From: UBA685 sp049890115
GTDB taxonomy: Bacteria > Pseudomonadota > Alphaproteobacteria > Puniceispirillales > Puniceispirillaceae
NCBI GenBank assembly: GCA_049890115.1
Contig: JBMHCC010000034.1
Coordinates: forward strand, 1 to 64,000
Length of the DNA: 64,000 nt
Direction of reading: 5' to 3'
Part shown: positions 16,902 through 25,978 of the stretch, piece by piece
Position numbering within the stretch: position 1 is the first letter of the stretch
How the letters are laid out: each line of letters starts with the position of its first letter
Notes under the pieces: generated by a model
What the model was told of the DNA's origin: nothing
The model's input: the letters and a program-made list of their open reading frames with translations, nothing else
Databases searched by the model: none
Position numbers and translations under genes: made by a program

Positions 16902-18241
16902 TGATGCGCGTTATATTCTTAATCATCACAGGGTTATTTGTTGCGGTTGCGGCAAGCTGGCTATCATCTCAGCAAGGTGATGCGCGTATCATCTGGCTTG
17001 GCAGGCAGATAGAGATTGAAACATCATTATTGGTGGTTGGCATTGGTGCTTTGTGCCTGATTTCGGTATTTATCGACAGGCTGGTTCGGTTGCTATTTCG
17101 CTGGCCATATCTGTTTTCAGCTGGCTGGCAGGCACGACGACGCGCCAAGGGTGAAACAGCGTTATCATTAGGGTTTGTCGCCTTGGCAGCTGGTGATAAA
17201 AGAGCAGCCACAAGGCAAGCACGGCGTGCTGAAAAATTGCTAGAGAAAGGCATTTTGACAGATTTGCTGAGTGCCCAATCAGCTCATGCGACAGGTGATG
17301 TCAAAGCTGCCAGCCGCTATTTTAAAAAGCTGGCAGGCGCCAAAGAAACAGCTTATTTCGGGCAGCTTGGATTGATGCGACTTCATCAGGGAGCTGATTC
17401 TGCAACAGGACAGGTAAGCCAGCAAGCACTTTTGGCAGCCCAAAAAGCCTTTGCCCTTGACCCAACATCAGCAGAAGCAGCACAGCTGATATTAAAACAG
17501 GCCCTGCTGGATGAGAAATGGCAAAAAGCAACTGATTGCCTGAAAGTTTATATGAATAGCTCTGGTGGCCAGTCAGATTCAGAAATTGCCAAAGCAAAGG
17601 CACTTTATGCTCGTCTTTTAACAAAGCAGGCTGAAGAGGCATTGGCAGAAGGTGCCGGTAAAACAGCACAATCTTTGTTAGAAGATGCGCTAAACGAAGC
17701 ACCAGATTTCACCCCTGCCCTTTACCAGCTTGCGCATTATCTGCATCAAAAAGGTGATAAAAGAGGTGCTAAAAAAATCGCTGATAAAGGGTTTATCAAA
17801 AGTCCACAAAACATCATGATAGAGCTGCAACAGGCAATTCGGCCTCAAAACGATGGTCAATTAATCAGTCATTTGATGAGCTTGGCAGGGAAATCACAAC
17901 ATAAAGATGATGCTTATCTGGCGACAGCCTCTTATGCGATTAATGCTGGGATTTGGGCATCAGCATCACAGGCGCTTGGGCAGTTGTCAGATGACTGCCT
18001 GAAAACCAATCACTATTATTTGGTCAAAGCTGCTATTGCGAGCGCCACAGATAAGCATGAAGAGGCTGATGAGGCATTGCGCGCTGCTGCCATAGCACCG
18101 CGAAGTGGCCAGTGGCATTGCGGCGTCTGCACAGAGAGTTCAGATAGCTATGATTTTATCTGTTCTGGTTGCGGGTCAGCAGGCCAAATGAGCTGGCATT
18201 GGCCAGCCCATCACAGCGTTAGCGTCGTCGCTCCGGAATAA
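16898..18241 (+). CDS. hemY: HemY-type TPR membrane protein with C-terminal zinc ribbon
   Basis: This is not the protoporphyrinogen oxidase also called HemY. The 447-aa protein has two N-terminal membrane segments (about 1-22 and 43-62), then a helical TPR-like array (ALALDPTSAEA-, ALNEAPDFTPA-type units). It ends in a short zinc ribbon with two Cys pairs (WHCGVC ... CSGCG) followed by a WHWP stretch, as in alphaproteobacterial HemY and reminiscent of LapB. The function is uncertain; it is thought to scaffold heme-pathway or envelope proteins at the inner membrane. The last 23 bp overlap the 3' end of livM on the other strand. Confidence 0.85.
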   Translation: MMMRVIFLIITGLFVAVAASWLSSQQGDARIIWLGRQIEIETSLLVVGIGALCLISVFIDRLVRLLFRWPYLFSAGWQARRRAKGETALSLGFVALAAGDKRAATRQARRAEKLLEKGILTDLLSAQSAHATGDVKAASRYFKKLAGAKETAYFGQLGLMRLHQGADSATGQVSQQALLAAQKAFALDPTSAEAAQLILKQALLDEKWQKATDCLKVYMNSSGGQSDSEIAKAKALYARLLTKQAEEALAEGAGKTAQSLLEDALNEAPDFTPALYQLAHYLHQKGDKRGAKKIADKGFIKSPQNIMIELQQAIRPQNDGQLISHLMSLAGKSQHKDDAYLATASYAINAGIWASASQALGQLSDDCLKTNHYYLVKAAIASATDKHEEADEALRAAAIAPRSGQWHCGVCTESSDSYDFICSGCGSAGQMSWHWPAHHSVSVVAPE

Positions 18242-19538
18242 GGCCTTGCGGTGCAAATCGCAGTACCAATAGCAAGATTAATCCCATAGTCATAAGGCGC
18301 ATATGGGCTGCACTATTGAGCAGGTGATCGCGCAACCAGTAATCTTCAGCCATGCCAGATGTGATAAATTCCATCAGCATCAGGCCAACAGGCTCAGCCT
18401 CTACCCAAGCAAACCAGATCAAAAACCCGCCTAAGACAGCACCAAAATTATTGCCAGAACCGCCAACAATCACCATCACCCAAATCAAAAAGGTGAAGCG
18501 CAGAGGCTGATAAGATGCTGGTGTAAATTGGCCATCTAATGTGGTTAGCATCGCACCTGCTACACCGATAATAGCAGAGCCAAGCACAAAAACCTGTAAA
18601 TGGCGGCCAGTGACATTTTTGCCCATAGCCTCAGCAGCTGTTTCATTATCGCGAATAGCACGCATCATCCGGCCCCAAGGCGAATTGAGCGCTTTTTCAG
18701 CCAAATAAAGTAAAAACAGCAACACAATACCAAATAAGCTAGCATAGCATAATTTGACAATGATGGATGAAAACTCAATCAGTGGAATATTAAAATCAGC
18801 TGCTAGTTCCTGAAAGAAAGGTGATTTCTGAATATTCACCTCATAAGGAACAGGACGCGGCAGGCCGATCACATTCTTCACACCTCTGGTCATCCAATCT
18901 TCAAATTTCAGAATAGCAATGATGATCTCAGAAATACCCAAAGTGGCAATCGCCAAATAATCTGAGCGAAGACCAAGAGCCACTTTGCCAACTACAAAGG
19001 CAGCACCTGCTGCAAAAATACCGCCGACAATCCATGACAATAAAATAGGCAGACCAAGGCCGCCTAAATAACCAGATGTCGCAGGGTTAATCACTTCAAT
19101 CGCTTCAACCGCAGGTGTGAAAAAAGCACGTGTTATGAAATAGCCAGCAACACCAATCGCTGTCTTTATCAGTAATCTGTTACGCCCACTTGTTCTGCCA
19201 TGGACAAACCACATAGCTGTGATCGTCAGCGTTAACGCAATGGCAGAGACGATAATGCCAGAGCCGCCTGCTTCCCAAGCTTCTTGGACAGGTGGAGCTG
19301 ATACCAAAACAGCAGCAAGACCGCCAAGTGCCACAAAGCCCATAACGCCGACATTTAACAGCCCTGCATAGCCCCATTGGATATTGATGCCAAGTGCCAT
19401 AATCGCTGAAATTAAACATAAATTGACAATCGCTAATGACAAATTCCAGCTTTGCAGAAAGCCAACCATAAGCAATAAGCCAGCCATGCCAGCAAATAAA
19501 ATAGCAGTGCGATGTTGTGAGAAACGGTCTTTTATCAT
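18219..19538 (-). CDS. livM: Branched-chain amino acid ABC transporter permease LivM
   Basis: This inner-membrane subunit pairs with LivH. The 439-aa protein has about ten helices, the LivM-type INIQWGYAGLLNVG near residue 50 and the ATP-binding-protein coupling loop with RAIRDNETAAEAMGKN. At 439 aa it is longer than most LivM proteins, the extra length being a hydrophobic insertion around residues 85-140. The start overlaps the livH stop by 4 bp. The stop lies inside hemY on the opposite strand. Confidence 0.93.
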   Translation of the reverse strand: MIKDRFSQHRTAILFAGMAGLLLMVGFLQSWNLSLAIVNLCLISAIMALGINIQWGYAGLLNVGVMGFVALGGLAAVLVSAPPVQEAWEAGGSGIIVSAIALTLTITAMWFVHGRTSGRNRLLIKTAIGVAGYFITRAFFTPAVEAIEVINPATSGYLGGLGLPILLSWIVGGIFAAGAAFVVGKVALGLRSDYLAIATLGISEIIIAILKFEDWMTRGVKNVIGLPRPVPYEVNIQKSPFFQELAADFNIPLIEFSSIIVKLCYASLFGIVLLFLLYLAEKALNSPWGRMMRAIRDNETAAEAMGKNVTGRHLQVFVLGSAIIGVAGAMLTTLDGQFTPASYQPLRFTFLIWVMVIVGGSGNNFGAVLGGFLIWFAWVEAEPVGLMLMEFITSGMAEDYWLRDHLLNSAAHMRLMTMGLILLLVLRFAPQGLIPERRR

Positions 19539-20545
19539 AGCGACTGCCCCTTAAAAATACCTGTTGGGCGAACCAGTAAGACAATCACCAAAACAGAGAA
19601 TGACACCGCAAATTTATAATCGGTTGATAAAAGCTGCATGAAGCTGTCTGGTGCCCATTCATCTGGCAAAAGAAAACCAAGGAAGCGTTTATAAGCAAAG
19701 GTTATTAGCACCTCTGATAAGGCAATCACAAAACCGCCAGCAATCGCCCCAAGCGGGTTACCAAGACCGCCAACAATAGCAGCAGCAAAAATAGGCAATA
19801 ATAGCTGTAGATAGGTAAATGGCTTATAAGATTTATCAAGCCCATATAATGTGCCAGCAATGGTGACAAGTGCTGCTACTAAAATCCAGGTAATCATCAC
19901 AACTCTGTCAGGATTAATGCCTGATAATAGCGCTAGATTTTCATTATCTGAATAAGCACGCATTGATTTGCCTGTGCGGGTGCGATTTAAAAACCAGAAT
20001 AAGGCAATCACACAAATGATGGTCACAAAGACTGTAATACCTTGTGTCATCTTAATTGATAAACCTTGGCTGAGGCCTGTCATTTCTTTGAATGCACGTG
20101 CTTTGATGATGAAACGTTCACCATCTGTAAAATTGCGATCTTGTGGACCAATGATAAAGCGGATAAGGCCATTATAGAAAAACATCACACCAAGTGATGC
20201 GATCATCAAGATCACAGGGCTAGCTTTGACCGTGCGATGAAAACGATAAATCACCTTGTCAGTGCCAAGTAACAAAATAATAGTGGCGATAATACCAGCT
20301 GGAATACCAAGCAAAGCAGTTGGCAGCGGATTAAGGCTGATGCCCCAGCTTTGTAATGCCCATGTGAATAAAATAGCAACCATCGCACCAAAGGACATTG
20401 CCTCACCATGGGCGAAATTTGAAAAGCGCAAAATGCCATAGATTAATGTGACGCCAAGCGCACCAAGTGCCAGCTGGCACCCATAGGTAATGCCTGGCAC
20501 AAGGACAAAATTAGATAGCAATACAAAAGCGTTTAATATATCCAT
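19535..20545 (-). CDS. livH: Branched-chain amino acid ABC transporter permease LivH
   Basis: This 336-aa polytopic permease contains GALGVTLIYGILRFSNFAHG, the LivH N-terminal signature. The cytoplasmic loop RAYSDNENLALLSGIN couples to the ATPases, and AAIVGGLGNPLGAIAGG lies near the C-terminus. It forms the membrane channel with LivM. The gap to livF is 4 bp and it overlaps livM, so livG-livF-livH-livM is one transcription unit. Confidence 0.94.
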   Translation of the reverse strand: MDILNAFVLLSNFVLVPGITYGCQLALGALGVTLIYGILRFSNFAHGEAMSFGAMVAILFTWALQSWGISLNPLPTALLGIPAGIIATIILLLGTDKVIYRFHRTVKASPVILMIASLGVMFFYNGLIRFIIGPQDRNFTDGERFIIKARAFKEMTGLSQGLSIKMTQGITVFVTIICVIALFWFLNRTRTGKSMRAYSDNENLALLSGINPDRVVMITWILVAALVTIAGTLYGLDKSYKPFTYLQLLLPIFAAAIVGGLGNPLGAIAGGFVIALSEVLITFAYKRFLGFLLPDEWAPDSFMQLLSTDYKFAVSFSVLVIVLLVRPTGIFKGQSL

Positions 20546-20549
20546 TTTG

Positions 20550-21254
20550 CTAGCCCCCTAAAAACGCTTTACGCACATCAGGATCAGCCATCAAAGCGGC
20601 ACCTGTATCTGTGTAGCGATTGCGACCCTGAACCAGAACATAACCCTTATCAGCGATATTCAGTGCTTGTTTGGCGTTTTGTTCAACCATCAAAATGGCA
20701 ATGCCTGTTTTGGCTATCTCAATGATACGGTCAAATAATTCATCCATCACAATCGGAGATACACCAGCTGTTGGCTCATCAAGCATCAGAATATCTGGTT
20801 TCGTCATCAAGGCTCTGCCAACAGCGACTTGTTGGCGTTGACCACCTGATAATTCGCCTGCTGGTTGGCGGCGCTTTTCTTTCAAGATGGGGAATAAATC
20901 AAAGACTTGTTCCAATGTTTCAGAAAAATCATCTTCGCGGATAAAGGCACCCATTTCCAAATTTTCTTCAACCGTCATAGAGGTGAAGACATTCTGGGTC
21001 TGCGGGACAAACCCCATCCCTTTATTAACGCGGGCTTGCGGTGATAAATGGCTGATATCCTCGCCATTCATTAACACCTGACCTTCACGCAAAGATAGCA
21101 TGCCAAAGACAGCTTTCATGGCTGTTGATTTGCCTGCCCCATTTGGGCCAACCACAACAGCAATTTCCCCTTTTTCAACACCGATTGTGCAGTCATGCAG
21201 AATATCTGCACCGCCATAACCACCTGTCATATTTTGTCCAATTAAAAAGGCCAT
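20550..21254 (-). CDS. livF: Branched-chain amino acid ABC transporter ATP-binding protein LivF
   Basis: This 234-aa ATPase has Walker A GPNGAGKST, signature LSGGQRQQVAVGRAL, Walker B ILMLDEPTAGVSP and the switch His replaced by the family's MVEQN. The length and the EQN ending distinguish LivF from LivG. It sits at the membrane with LivG to drive uptake. It has a good GGACGG ribosome site just before ATG 21254. Confidence 0.95.
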   Translation of the reverse strand: MAFLIGQNMTGGYGGADILHDCTIGVEKGEIAVVVGPNGAGKSTAMKAVFGMLSLREGQVLMNGEDISHLSPQARVNKGMGFVPQTQNVFTSMTVEENLEMGAFIREDDFSETLEQVFDLFPILKEKRRQPAGELSGGQRQQVAVGRALMTKPDILMLDEPTAGVSPIVMDELFDRIIEIAKTGIAILMVEQNAKQALNIADKGYVLVQGRNRYTDTGAALMADPDVRKAFLGG

Positions 21255-21276
21255 AACCGTCCTTTAATTATGTTTT

Positions 21277-22044
21277 CTACTTATTTTTAAGCCCGGTACC
21301 GAGATAGGCCTCGATCACATCTTCGTTATTTTTCACGTCTTCTGCTGTCCCCTGTGCCAGCACACGCCCCTCTGCCATACAAATGACAGGGTCGCAAAGT
21401 CGTGAGATAAATTCCATATCATGTTCGATCATGCAAAATGTATAGCCGCGCTCTTTATTGAGGCGCAAAATGGCATCACCAATGGTATTGAGCAACGTGC
21501 GGTTAACACCAGCACCAACCTCATCCAAAAAGACGATTTTGGCATCAACCATCATGGTGCGACCTAATTCTAATAGTTTCTTTTGGCCACCAGATAAATT
21601 ACCTGCCAGCTCATCAGCGACATGGCTAATCTCTAAAAAGGCCAGCACCTCATCTGCTTTGGCTCTAACAGCTTCTTCTTCTTCAGCTACTTTTTTACGA
21701 TTTATCCAAGTGCTTAACAGCTTTTCGCCAGATTGTGATGGTGGTACCATCATCAGATTATCACGCACTGTTAATGTTGAAAATTCATGGGCAATCTGAA
21801 AGGTGCGCAACAAGCCTTTGGCAAATAATTCATGTGGCGCAAGGCCGCTAATATCCTCACCATCTAATAAAACGCGCCCTGAGGTTGGTTTATAATGGCC
21901 AGCAATGACGTTAAATAAGGTTGTTTTGCCTGCCCCATTTGGCCCGATAAGACCTGTGATGGTGCCTGTCTCAATCGTCAGAGATGCCCCATCAACGGCG
22001 TGAAGTCCGCCAAAATGTTTGTGAATATCCTCAACAATAATCAT
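21277..22044 (-). CDS. livG: Branched-chain amino acid ABC transporter ATP-binding protein LivG
   Basis: This ATPase partner of LivF has Walker A GPNGAGKTTLFN, signature LSGGQKKLLELGR, Walker B IVFLDEVGAGV and the LivG-type IEHDMEFI. I start at ATG 22044 (255 aa) because AAAAGG lies 11 bases upstream; the in-frame GTG at 22056 overlaps that ribosome site. One oddity is DEVGAGV where most ABC ATPases have DEPxAGL: Val replaces Pro after the catalytic Glu. It is the first gene after the terminator that separates it from livK. Confidence 0.94.
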   Translation of the reverse strand: MIIVEDIHKHFGGLHAVDGASLTIETGTITGLIGPNGAGKTTLFNVIAGHYKPTSGRVLLDGEDISGLAPHELFAKGLLRTFQIAHEFSTLTVRDNLMMVPPSQSGEKLLSTWINRKKVAEEEEAVRAKADEVLAFLEISHVADELAGNLSGGQKKLLELGRTMMVDAKIVFLDEVGAGVNRTLLNTIGDAILRLNKERGYTFCMIEHDMEFISRLCDPVICMAEGRVLAQGTAEDVKNNEDVIEAYLGTGLKNK

Positions 22045-22089
22045 CGGACAACACACCTTTTAAAAATCATACTACAAAAAGATAAAGAT

Positions 22090-22121
22090 AAAAAAACAGC
22101 CCGAATAAAGACCGGGCTGTT
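22090..22121 (-). terminator. Hairpin terminator between livK and livG
   Basis: A perfect 9-bp stem (22095-22103 with 22113-22121, arm AACAGCCCG) encloses a 9-base loop. On the minus strand it is followed by a run of seven T, so it should stop part of the transcription leaving livK. On the plus strand a weaker T-rich tail also follows. Such a site lets the periplasmic binding protein be made in excess over the membrane subunits. Confidence 0.88.
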
Positions 22122-22142
22122 TCATTTTGGTAATGCAAGTAC

Positions 22143-23327
22143 CTAGCGGTAACCAACCACTGAGATACCACCATCTTTGATTTCAACCTGACGGTAGTTA
22201 CCAGCACTTTCACCTGGGCCAATCAGCTCAACTGCAGATGCGCCGACATAGTCAACATCACCGCCATCAGCAATAATTTTTAGTGCCTTTGCCAGCTCGC
22301 CAGGATAGATTTTTGTACCTGGTGCGTTTGCGACTTCAAATACCTTTGATTTGAATGTCTGGCTGTCATGTGAACCAGCTGCCTGCATTGCAAGCATGAT
22401 CAGAGCAGCAGCATCATATGATTCAGCTGCGAAAGCTGATGTGCCATCAAAGCCATCTGCCATTGACTGGAACTTTGCAGCACCTGGGCTGTCTGTACCT
22501 GGGTTAGCACCATAAGAGCCATCTAATGCTGAGCCAATCGCTGCTGGTAGTGAATCACCAACCATGCCATCTGGCAGATAGAATGTATCAAATGCGCCTG
22601 TATCTAATGAACCTTGGATGATGCCTTTACCACCCTGGTCAAGGTAACCTGCTACGACTAGCACATCACCGCCAGCCTGTGCCAATGCACCAACTTCAGC
22701 TGAATAGTCACCCTTGCCATCTTCATGAGCAGCAGAAATTGTAACTTCAATGCCAGCTTTTTCAGAGTTCATAGCAATAGAATCAGCTAGACCCTTACCA
22801 TAGTCGTTATTTGTGTATGTGATTGCGATTGAACCAACACCCTTTTCTTTCAGGATGTCAGCAACCACTTCACCCTGACGTGCATCTGATGGGGCTGTAC
22901 GGAAGAACAGACCATCATCTTCTGCTGTTGTCAGTGCTGGTGATGTTGCTGATGGTGAAATCATCACAATACCATTTGGACGTGCTACATTCTGCAATGT
23001 TGCGCCTGTTACACCTGAACAGTCACCACCGACCATAGCAGCAATGCCATCTGTTGTGATCAGACGTTCAGCTGTTGCTGTGGCTGCACCAGCATCCACA
23101 CAAGTTGTATCACCGCGAACGGCCATGACTTTTTTACCACCTAAAAGCGCGCCGCTTTCAGATACTTCATTGATTGCCATTTCAGCAGCAGGACCCATAT
23201 TGGCGACGATTGATTCAATCGGACCAGTAAAGCCAAGGAAAACCCCGATCTTAACAGCGTGACCATCAGCCATTGCTGGTGATGACAACATCGCTGCCAT
23301 AGCAGCAGTTGTTAAAAACTTTTTCAT
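22143..23327 (-). CDS. livK: Branched-chain amino acid ABC transporter substrate-binding protein
   Basis: This periplasmic type I solute-binding protein has 394 aa from ATG 23327, which sits 5 bases after GGGAGAG; an upstream in-frame start at 23357 lacks a site. The first 22 residues are a signal peptide ending AMA-DG. The mature part begins with VKIGVFLGFTGP and contains AAEMAINEVSESG and IGGDCSGVTGA-type segments of the LivK/receptor-family fold. Ligand preference within the amino-acid/amide class is not certain. It is probably the promoter-proximal gene of the liv unit, with a terminator after it. Confidence 0.93.
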   Translation of the reverse strand: MKKFLTTAAMAAMLSSPAMADGHAVKIGVFLGFTGPIESIVANMGPAAEMAINEVSESGALLGGKKVMAVRGDTTCVDAGAATATAERLITTDGIAAMVGGDCSGVTGATLQNVARPNGIVMISPSATSPALTTAEDDGLFFRTAPSDARQGEVVADILKEKGVGSIAITYTNNDYGKGLADSIAMNSEKAGIEVTISAAHEDGKGDYSAEVGALAQAGGDVLVVAGYLDQGGKGIIQGSLDTGAFDTFYLPDGMVGDSLPAAIGSALDGSYGANPGTDSPGAAKFQSMADGFDGTSAFAAESYDAAALIMLAMQAAGSHDSQTFKSKVFEVANAPGTKIYPGELAKALKIIADGGDVDYVGASAVELIGPGESAGNYRQVEIKDGGISVVGYR

Positions 23328-23383
23328 AATTTCTCTCCCAATTATACCCGTTAACACATAAATGCGTAAACGCCTTCTCAGAC

Positions 23384-23403
23384 GTTACCTATCTATTGGT
23401 AAC
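23384..23403. promoter_or_regulatory. Inverted repeat upstream of livK, candidate operator
   Basis: GTTACC and GGTAAC form a perfect 6-bp inverted repeat separated by 8 bases, 57 bp upstream of the livK start in the livK/pyk intergenic region. On the minus strand a TTGTCA box lies further upstream, so the repeat would fall near the -10 or start site of a livK promoter. The binding protein is unknown. Confidence 0.45.
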
Positions 23404-23513
23404 AATTCAAATATAAAAATAGTGTGACAATGTTGCATTTTGTTATCGAAATCACGACCAAAATCGCTAAAATAAGGCCAGCTATGTAAAATAGGGATTT
23501 GGGGTTTTAAAAC

Positions 23514-24917
23514 ATGACACAGCGTTCAACAAAGATATTGGCCACAATTGGCGATGCAACAGGTTCAGTTGAGATGCTGGAAAAGCTGGTGGCTGCTGGT
23601 GTCAATATGATCAGGTTAAATTTCAGCCATGGCACGCAAGATGAGCATGCCAAAAGAATTGCCAATATCAGAGAAGTTGAAGCAAAAACAGGTAAACCGA
23701 TTGGTATTTTAGCTGATATGCAGGGGCCAAAATATCGTATCGGTACGGTCAAAAATGGTGTTGAGCTGTCAGCTGGTGATGATTTTACCTTCACCCTTGA
23801 TGAAAAAGAAGGTGATAAATCAGGTGTCTATCTGCCTCATGAAGATATTTTCAAAGCGATTTTACCAGGCACATTTATTTTAATGGATGATGGCAAATTG
23901 CGTTTGAAAGTCAGCAGCATTTCAGAACGCAGCTTTACCGCAAAAGTGATTACAGGCGGGCCTTTAAAAAGCCGTAAAGGTGTCAACTTGCCAGATGTTT
24001 TGCTTGATACAAAGCCGTTGACTGAAAAAGATCTCTCTGATTTGGAATTTGCGTTATCACATGGTGTGGATGGTATCGCGCTATCATTTGTTCAGCGTGC
24101 CAGTGATGTGATTGATGCTAGAGCCATTATCAAAGATAGAGCCTTTATCTGTTCAAAAATTGAAAAGCCAGCGGCTCTTGATGATATTGATGATATCATA
24201 TCAGCGAGTGATGCGATTATGATTGCCAGAGGTGATTTGGGCGTCGAATTACCACCGCAGCTTGTGCCATCTGTTCAGAAAAAATTGCTTGGCCAATGCC
24301 GCCAAGTTGGCAAGCCGGTTATCGTGGCAACCCAGATGCTAGAATCAATGATATCAGCACCAGCCCCAACCAGAGCTGAGGCATCTGATGTGGCCAATGC
24401 AGTGTTTGATGGGGCAGATACTGTGATGTTATCGGCTGAAACAGCTGCAGGTGACTATCCGCTAGAGGCAGTGTCAATTATGGCTGCAATTATTGAAGAA
24501 GCTGAGGCGCATATTGCCACCTATCCAGAAGATGGGCCTCCTGCTTTGACAGTGGAAAAGTCAGTCTATCACGCTGTCGCGCAATCAGCTGTTAAATTAG
24601 CTGAAGATATCGAGGCAAAAGCATTGGTTATGTTTACCGCCTCTGGCAATACGGCTGTTCGTATCGCAAGAGAGCGGCCATCTGTTCCGATGTTGGTGCT
24701 AACACCAGATAAGCAGGTTGAAAGACGCCTTTGCCTGTTATGGGGTGCGCAAACAGCCCATCAGGCACAAACAGGATATGATGAGGCAGTTGAAGAGGCA
24801 AGAAAACGCGTTATCGAACATAAATTAGGGTCTATTGGCCAGCAAATTGTTGTTGTTGCTGGGATGCCTTTTGGGTTGTCTGGTACAACAAATTCAATGC
24901 GTGTGGTTGATTTGTAA
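23514..24917 (+). CDS. pyk: Pyruvate kinase
   Basis: This glycolytic enzyme makes ATP and pyruvate from phosphoenolpyruvate. The 467-aa protein has RLNFSHG near the N-terminus, ADMQGPKYR, the catalytic IEKPAALDDIDDI, IARGDLGVELP and ATQMLESM with the metal and substrate residues. The C-terminal domain ends in the short form typical of proteobacterial enzymes. It is transcribed away from livK. The next gene follows after 32 bp. Confidence 0.97.
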   Translation: MTQRSTKILATIGDATGSVEMLEKLVAAGVNMIRLNFSHGTQDEHAKRIANIREVEAKTGKPIGILADMQGPKYRIGTVKNGVELSAGDDFTFTLDEKEGDKSGVYLPHEDIFKAILPGTFILMDDGKLRLKVSSISERSFTAKVITGGPLKSRKGVNLPDVLLDTKPLTEKDLSDLEFALSHGVDGIALSFVQRASDVIDARAIIKDRAFICSKIEKPAALDDIDDIISASDAIMIARGDLGVELPPQLVPSVQKKLLGQCRQVGKPVIVATQMLESMISAPAPTRAEASDVANAVFDGADTVMLSAETAAGDYPLEAVSIMAAIIEEAEAHIATYPEDGPPALTVEKSVYHAVAQSAVKLAEDIEAKALVMFTASGNTAVRIARERPSVPMLVLTPDKQVERRLCLLWGAQTAHQAQTGYDEAVEEARKRVIEHKLGSIGQQIVVVAGMPFGLSGTTNSMRVVDL

Positions 24918-24949
24918 TCGTTTTTTTAAATCAGCAAAGGAATAGATAG

Positions 24950-25909
24950 ATGAAATCAGTCGGATTTATCGGCCTTGGCAATGTTGGTGCCAAGCTGGCA
25001 GGTACATTATTGCGAAACAAGGTAGATCTGACCATTCGTGATCTTGATAAAAAGGCAGCACAGCCTTTGCTAGATGCAGGGGCGAAATGGGCTGATAGTC
25101 CAAAGGAAATGGCGCAAAATTGTGATATTATCATCACCTGCCTGCCTTCACCTGCTATTTCAGCTGCGGTGATGGAAGCAGAAGATGGCATTTTGGCTGG
25201 TATGAAACAGGGTGCTATCTGGGCTGAGATGAGCACCACAGATGAAGCTGAAGTATTGCGGCTTGGCGCATTGGTTGCTGCCAAGGGCGGTCATGCTGTT
25301 GATTGCCCTGTATCAGGGGGGTGTCATCGTGCTGCCACTGGTAATATTGCTATTTTTGCTGGTTGTGAGCGTTCTGTTTTTGATGAGATGCTGCCTTATT
25401 TGACCAAGATGGGGCGCCGCATTTTGCACACAGGCCCGCTTGGGTCAGCTTCTATTTTGAAGGTGGTAACCAATTATCTGGCAACAGCGAATTTGGTGTC
25501 TTTGTCAGAGGCGCTTACCACTTGTAAAGCAGCTGGCATGGATATGAATACCGCCTTTGAAGCGATTAAAGTTTCCAGCGGCAACAGCTTTGTTCATGAA
25601 ACAGAAAGCCAGGTTATTTTAAATGGTAGCCGTGATATTAATTTTACGATGGATTTGGTGCTAAAGGATATTGGCCTGTTTGATGAGGTGGCACAGCGTG
25701 CTGGTTTAAATCTGGCATTGTCACCCATGCTGGTCGATCTATTTCAACAAGCAATTAATGATTATGGGCCACGCGAATTCTCGCCAAATATCATCAGACG
25801 CTATGAAGAGCCAGCAGGCTTGCATGTGACAGCAGCTGGCTTTCCTGCTGAGATAGTTGATGATGAACCTGAAGAAGCTGGTTATGAGGTTGTGCCAACA
25901 GGCCGGTGA
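24950..25909 (+). CDS. 3-hydroxyisobutyrate dehydrogenase-like oxidoreductase
   Basis: This 319-aa member of the beta-hydroxyacid dehydrogenase family starts with GFIGLGNVGAKLAG (Rossmann motif). It has the substrate motif DCPVSGGCHRAATGN and the catalytic lysine in KVVTNYLAT. The family includes 3-hydroxyisobutyrate, tartronate semialdehyde and related dehydrogenases; the specific substrate cannot be decided. The C-terminus has an extra acidic tail of about 25 residues. It is close behind pyk and followed by a terminator, so it may be co-transcribed with pyk. Confidence 0.88.
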   Translation: MKSVGFIGLGNVGAKLAGTLLRNKVDLTIRDLDKKAAQPLLDAGAKWADSPKEMAQNCDIIITCLPSPAISAAVMEAEDGILAGMKQGAIWAEMSTTDEAEVLRLGALVAAKGGHAVDCPVSGGCHRAATGNIAIFAGCERSVFDEMLPYLTKMGRRILHTGPLGSASILKVVTNYLATANLVSLSEALTTCKAAGMDMNTAFEAIKVSSGNSFVHETESQVILNGSRDINFTMDLVLKDIGLFDEVAQRAGLNLALSPMLVDLFQQAINDYGPREFSPNIIRRYEEPAGLHVTAAGFPAEIVDDEPEEAGYEVVPTGR

Positions 25910-25923
25910 TTTTCGTTCTTTGA

Positions 25924-25949
25924 AGCGCAGCAGTGCGTGCTGGCTTTTT
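25924..25949 (+). terminator. Rho-independent terminator after the 3-hydroxyisobutyrate dehydrogenase-like gene
   Basis: AGCGCAGCA (25924-25932) pairs with TGCTGGCT (25938-25945) around a 5-base loop, with one bulged G. A T5 run (25945-25949) begins at the last stem base. It ends the pyk-dehydrogenase unit. Confidence 0.75.
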
Positions 25950-25978
25950 CGAGTGTAACAGATAGTGATATGTGAAAT

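Noticed and set aside
16898..18241. HemY as protoporphyrinogen oxidase
   Set aside because: The protein has no FAD-binding motif. It has two membrane helices, TPR-like helices and a zinc ribbon, so it is the other HemY.
24950..25909. Duplication pair with the dehydrogenase gene at 63472
   Set aside because: Both belong to one superfamily, but their sequences differ throughout the shared region, so they are distant paralogues and not a recent duplication.
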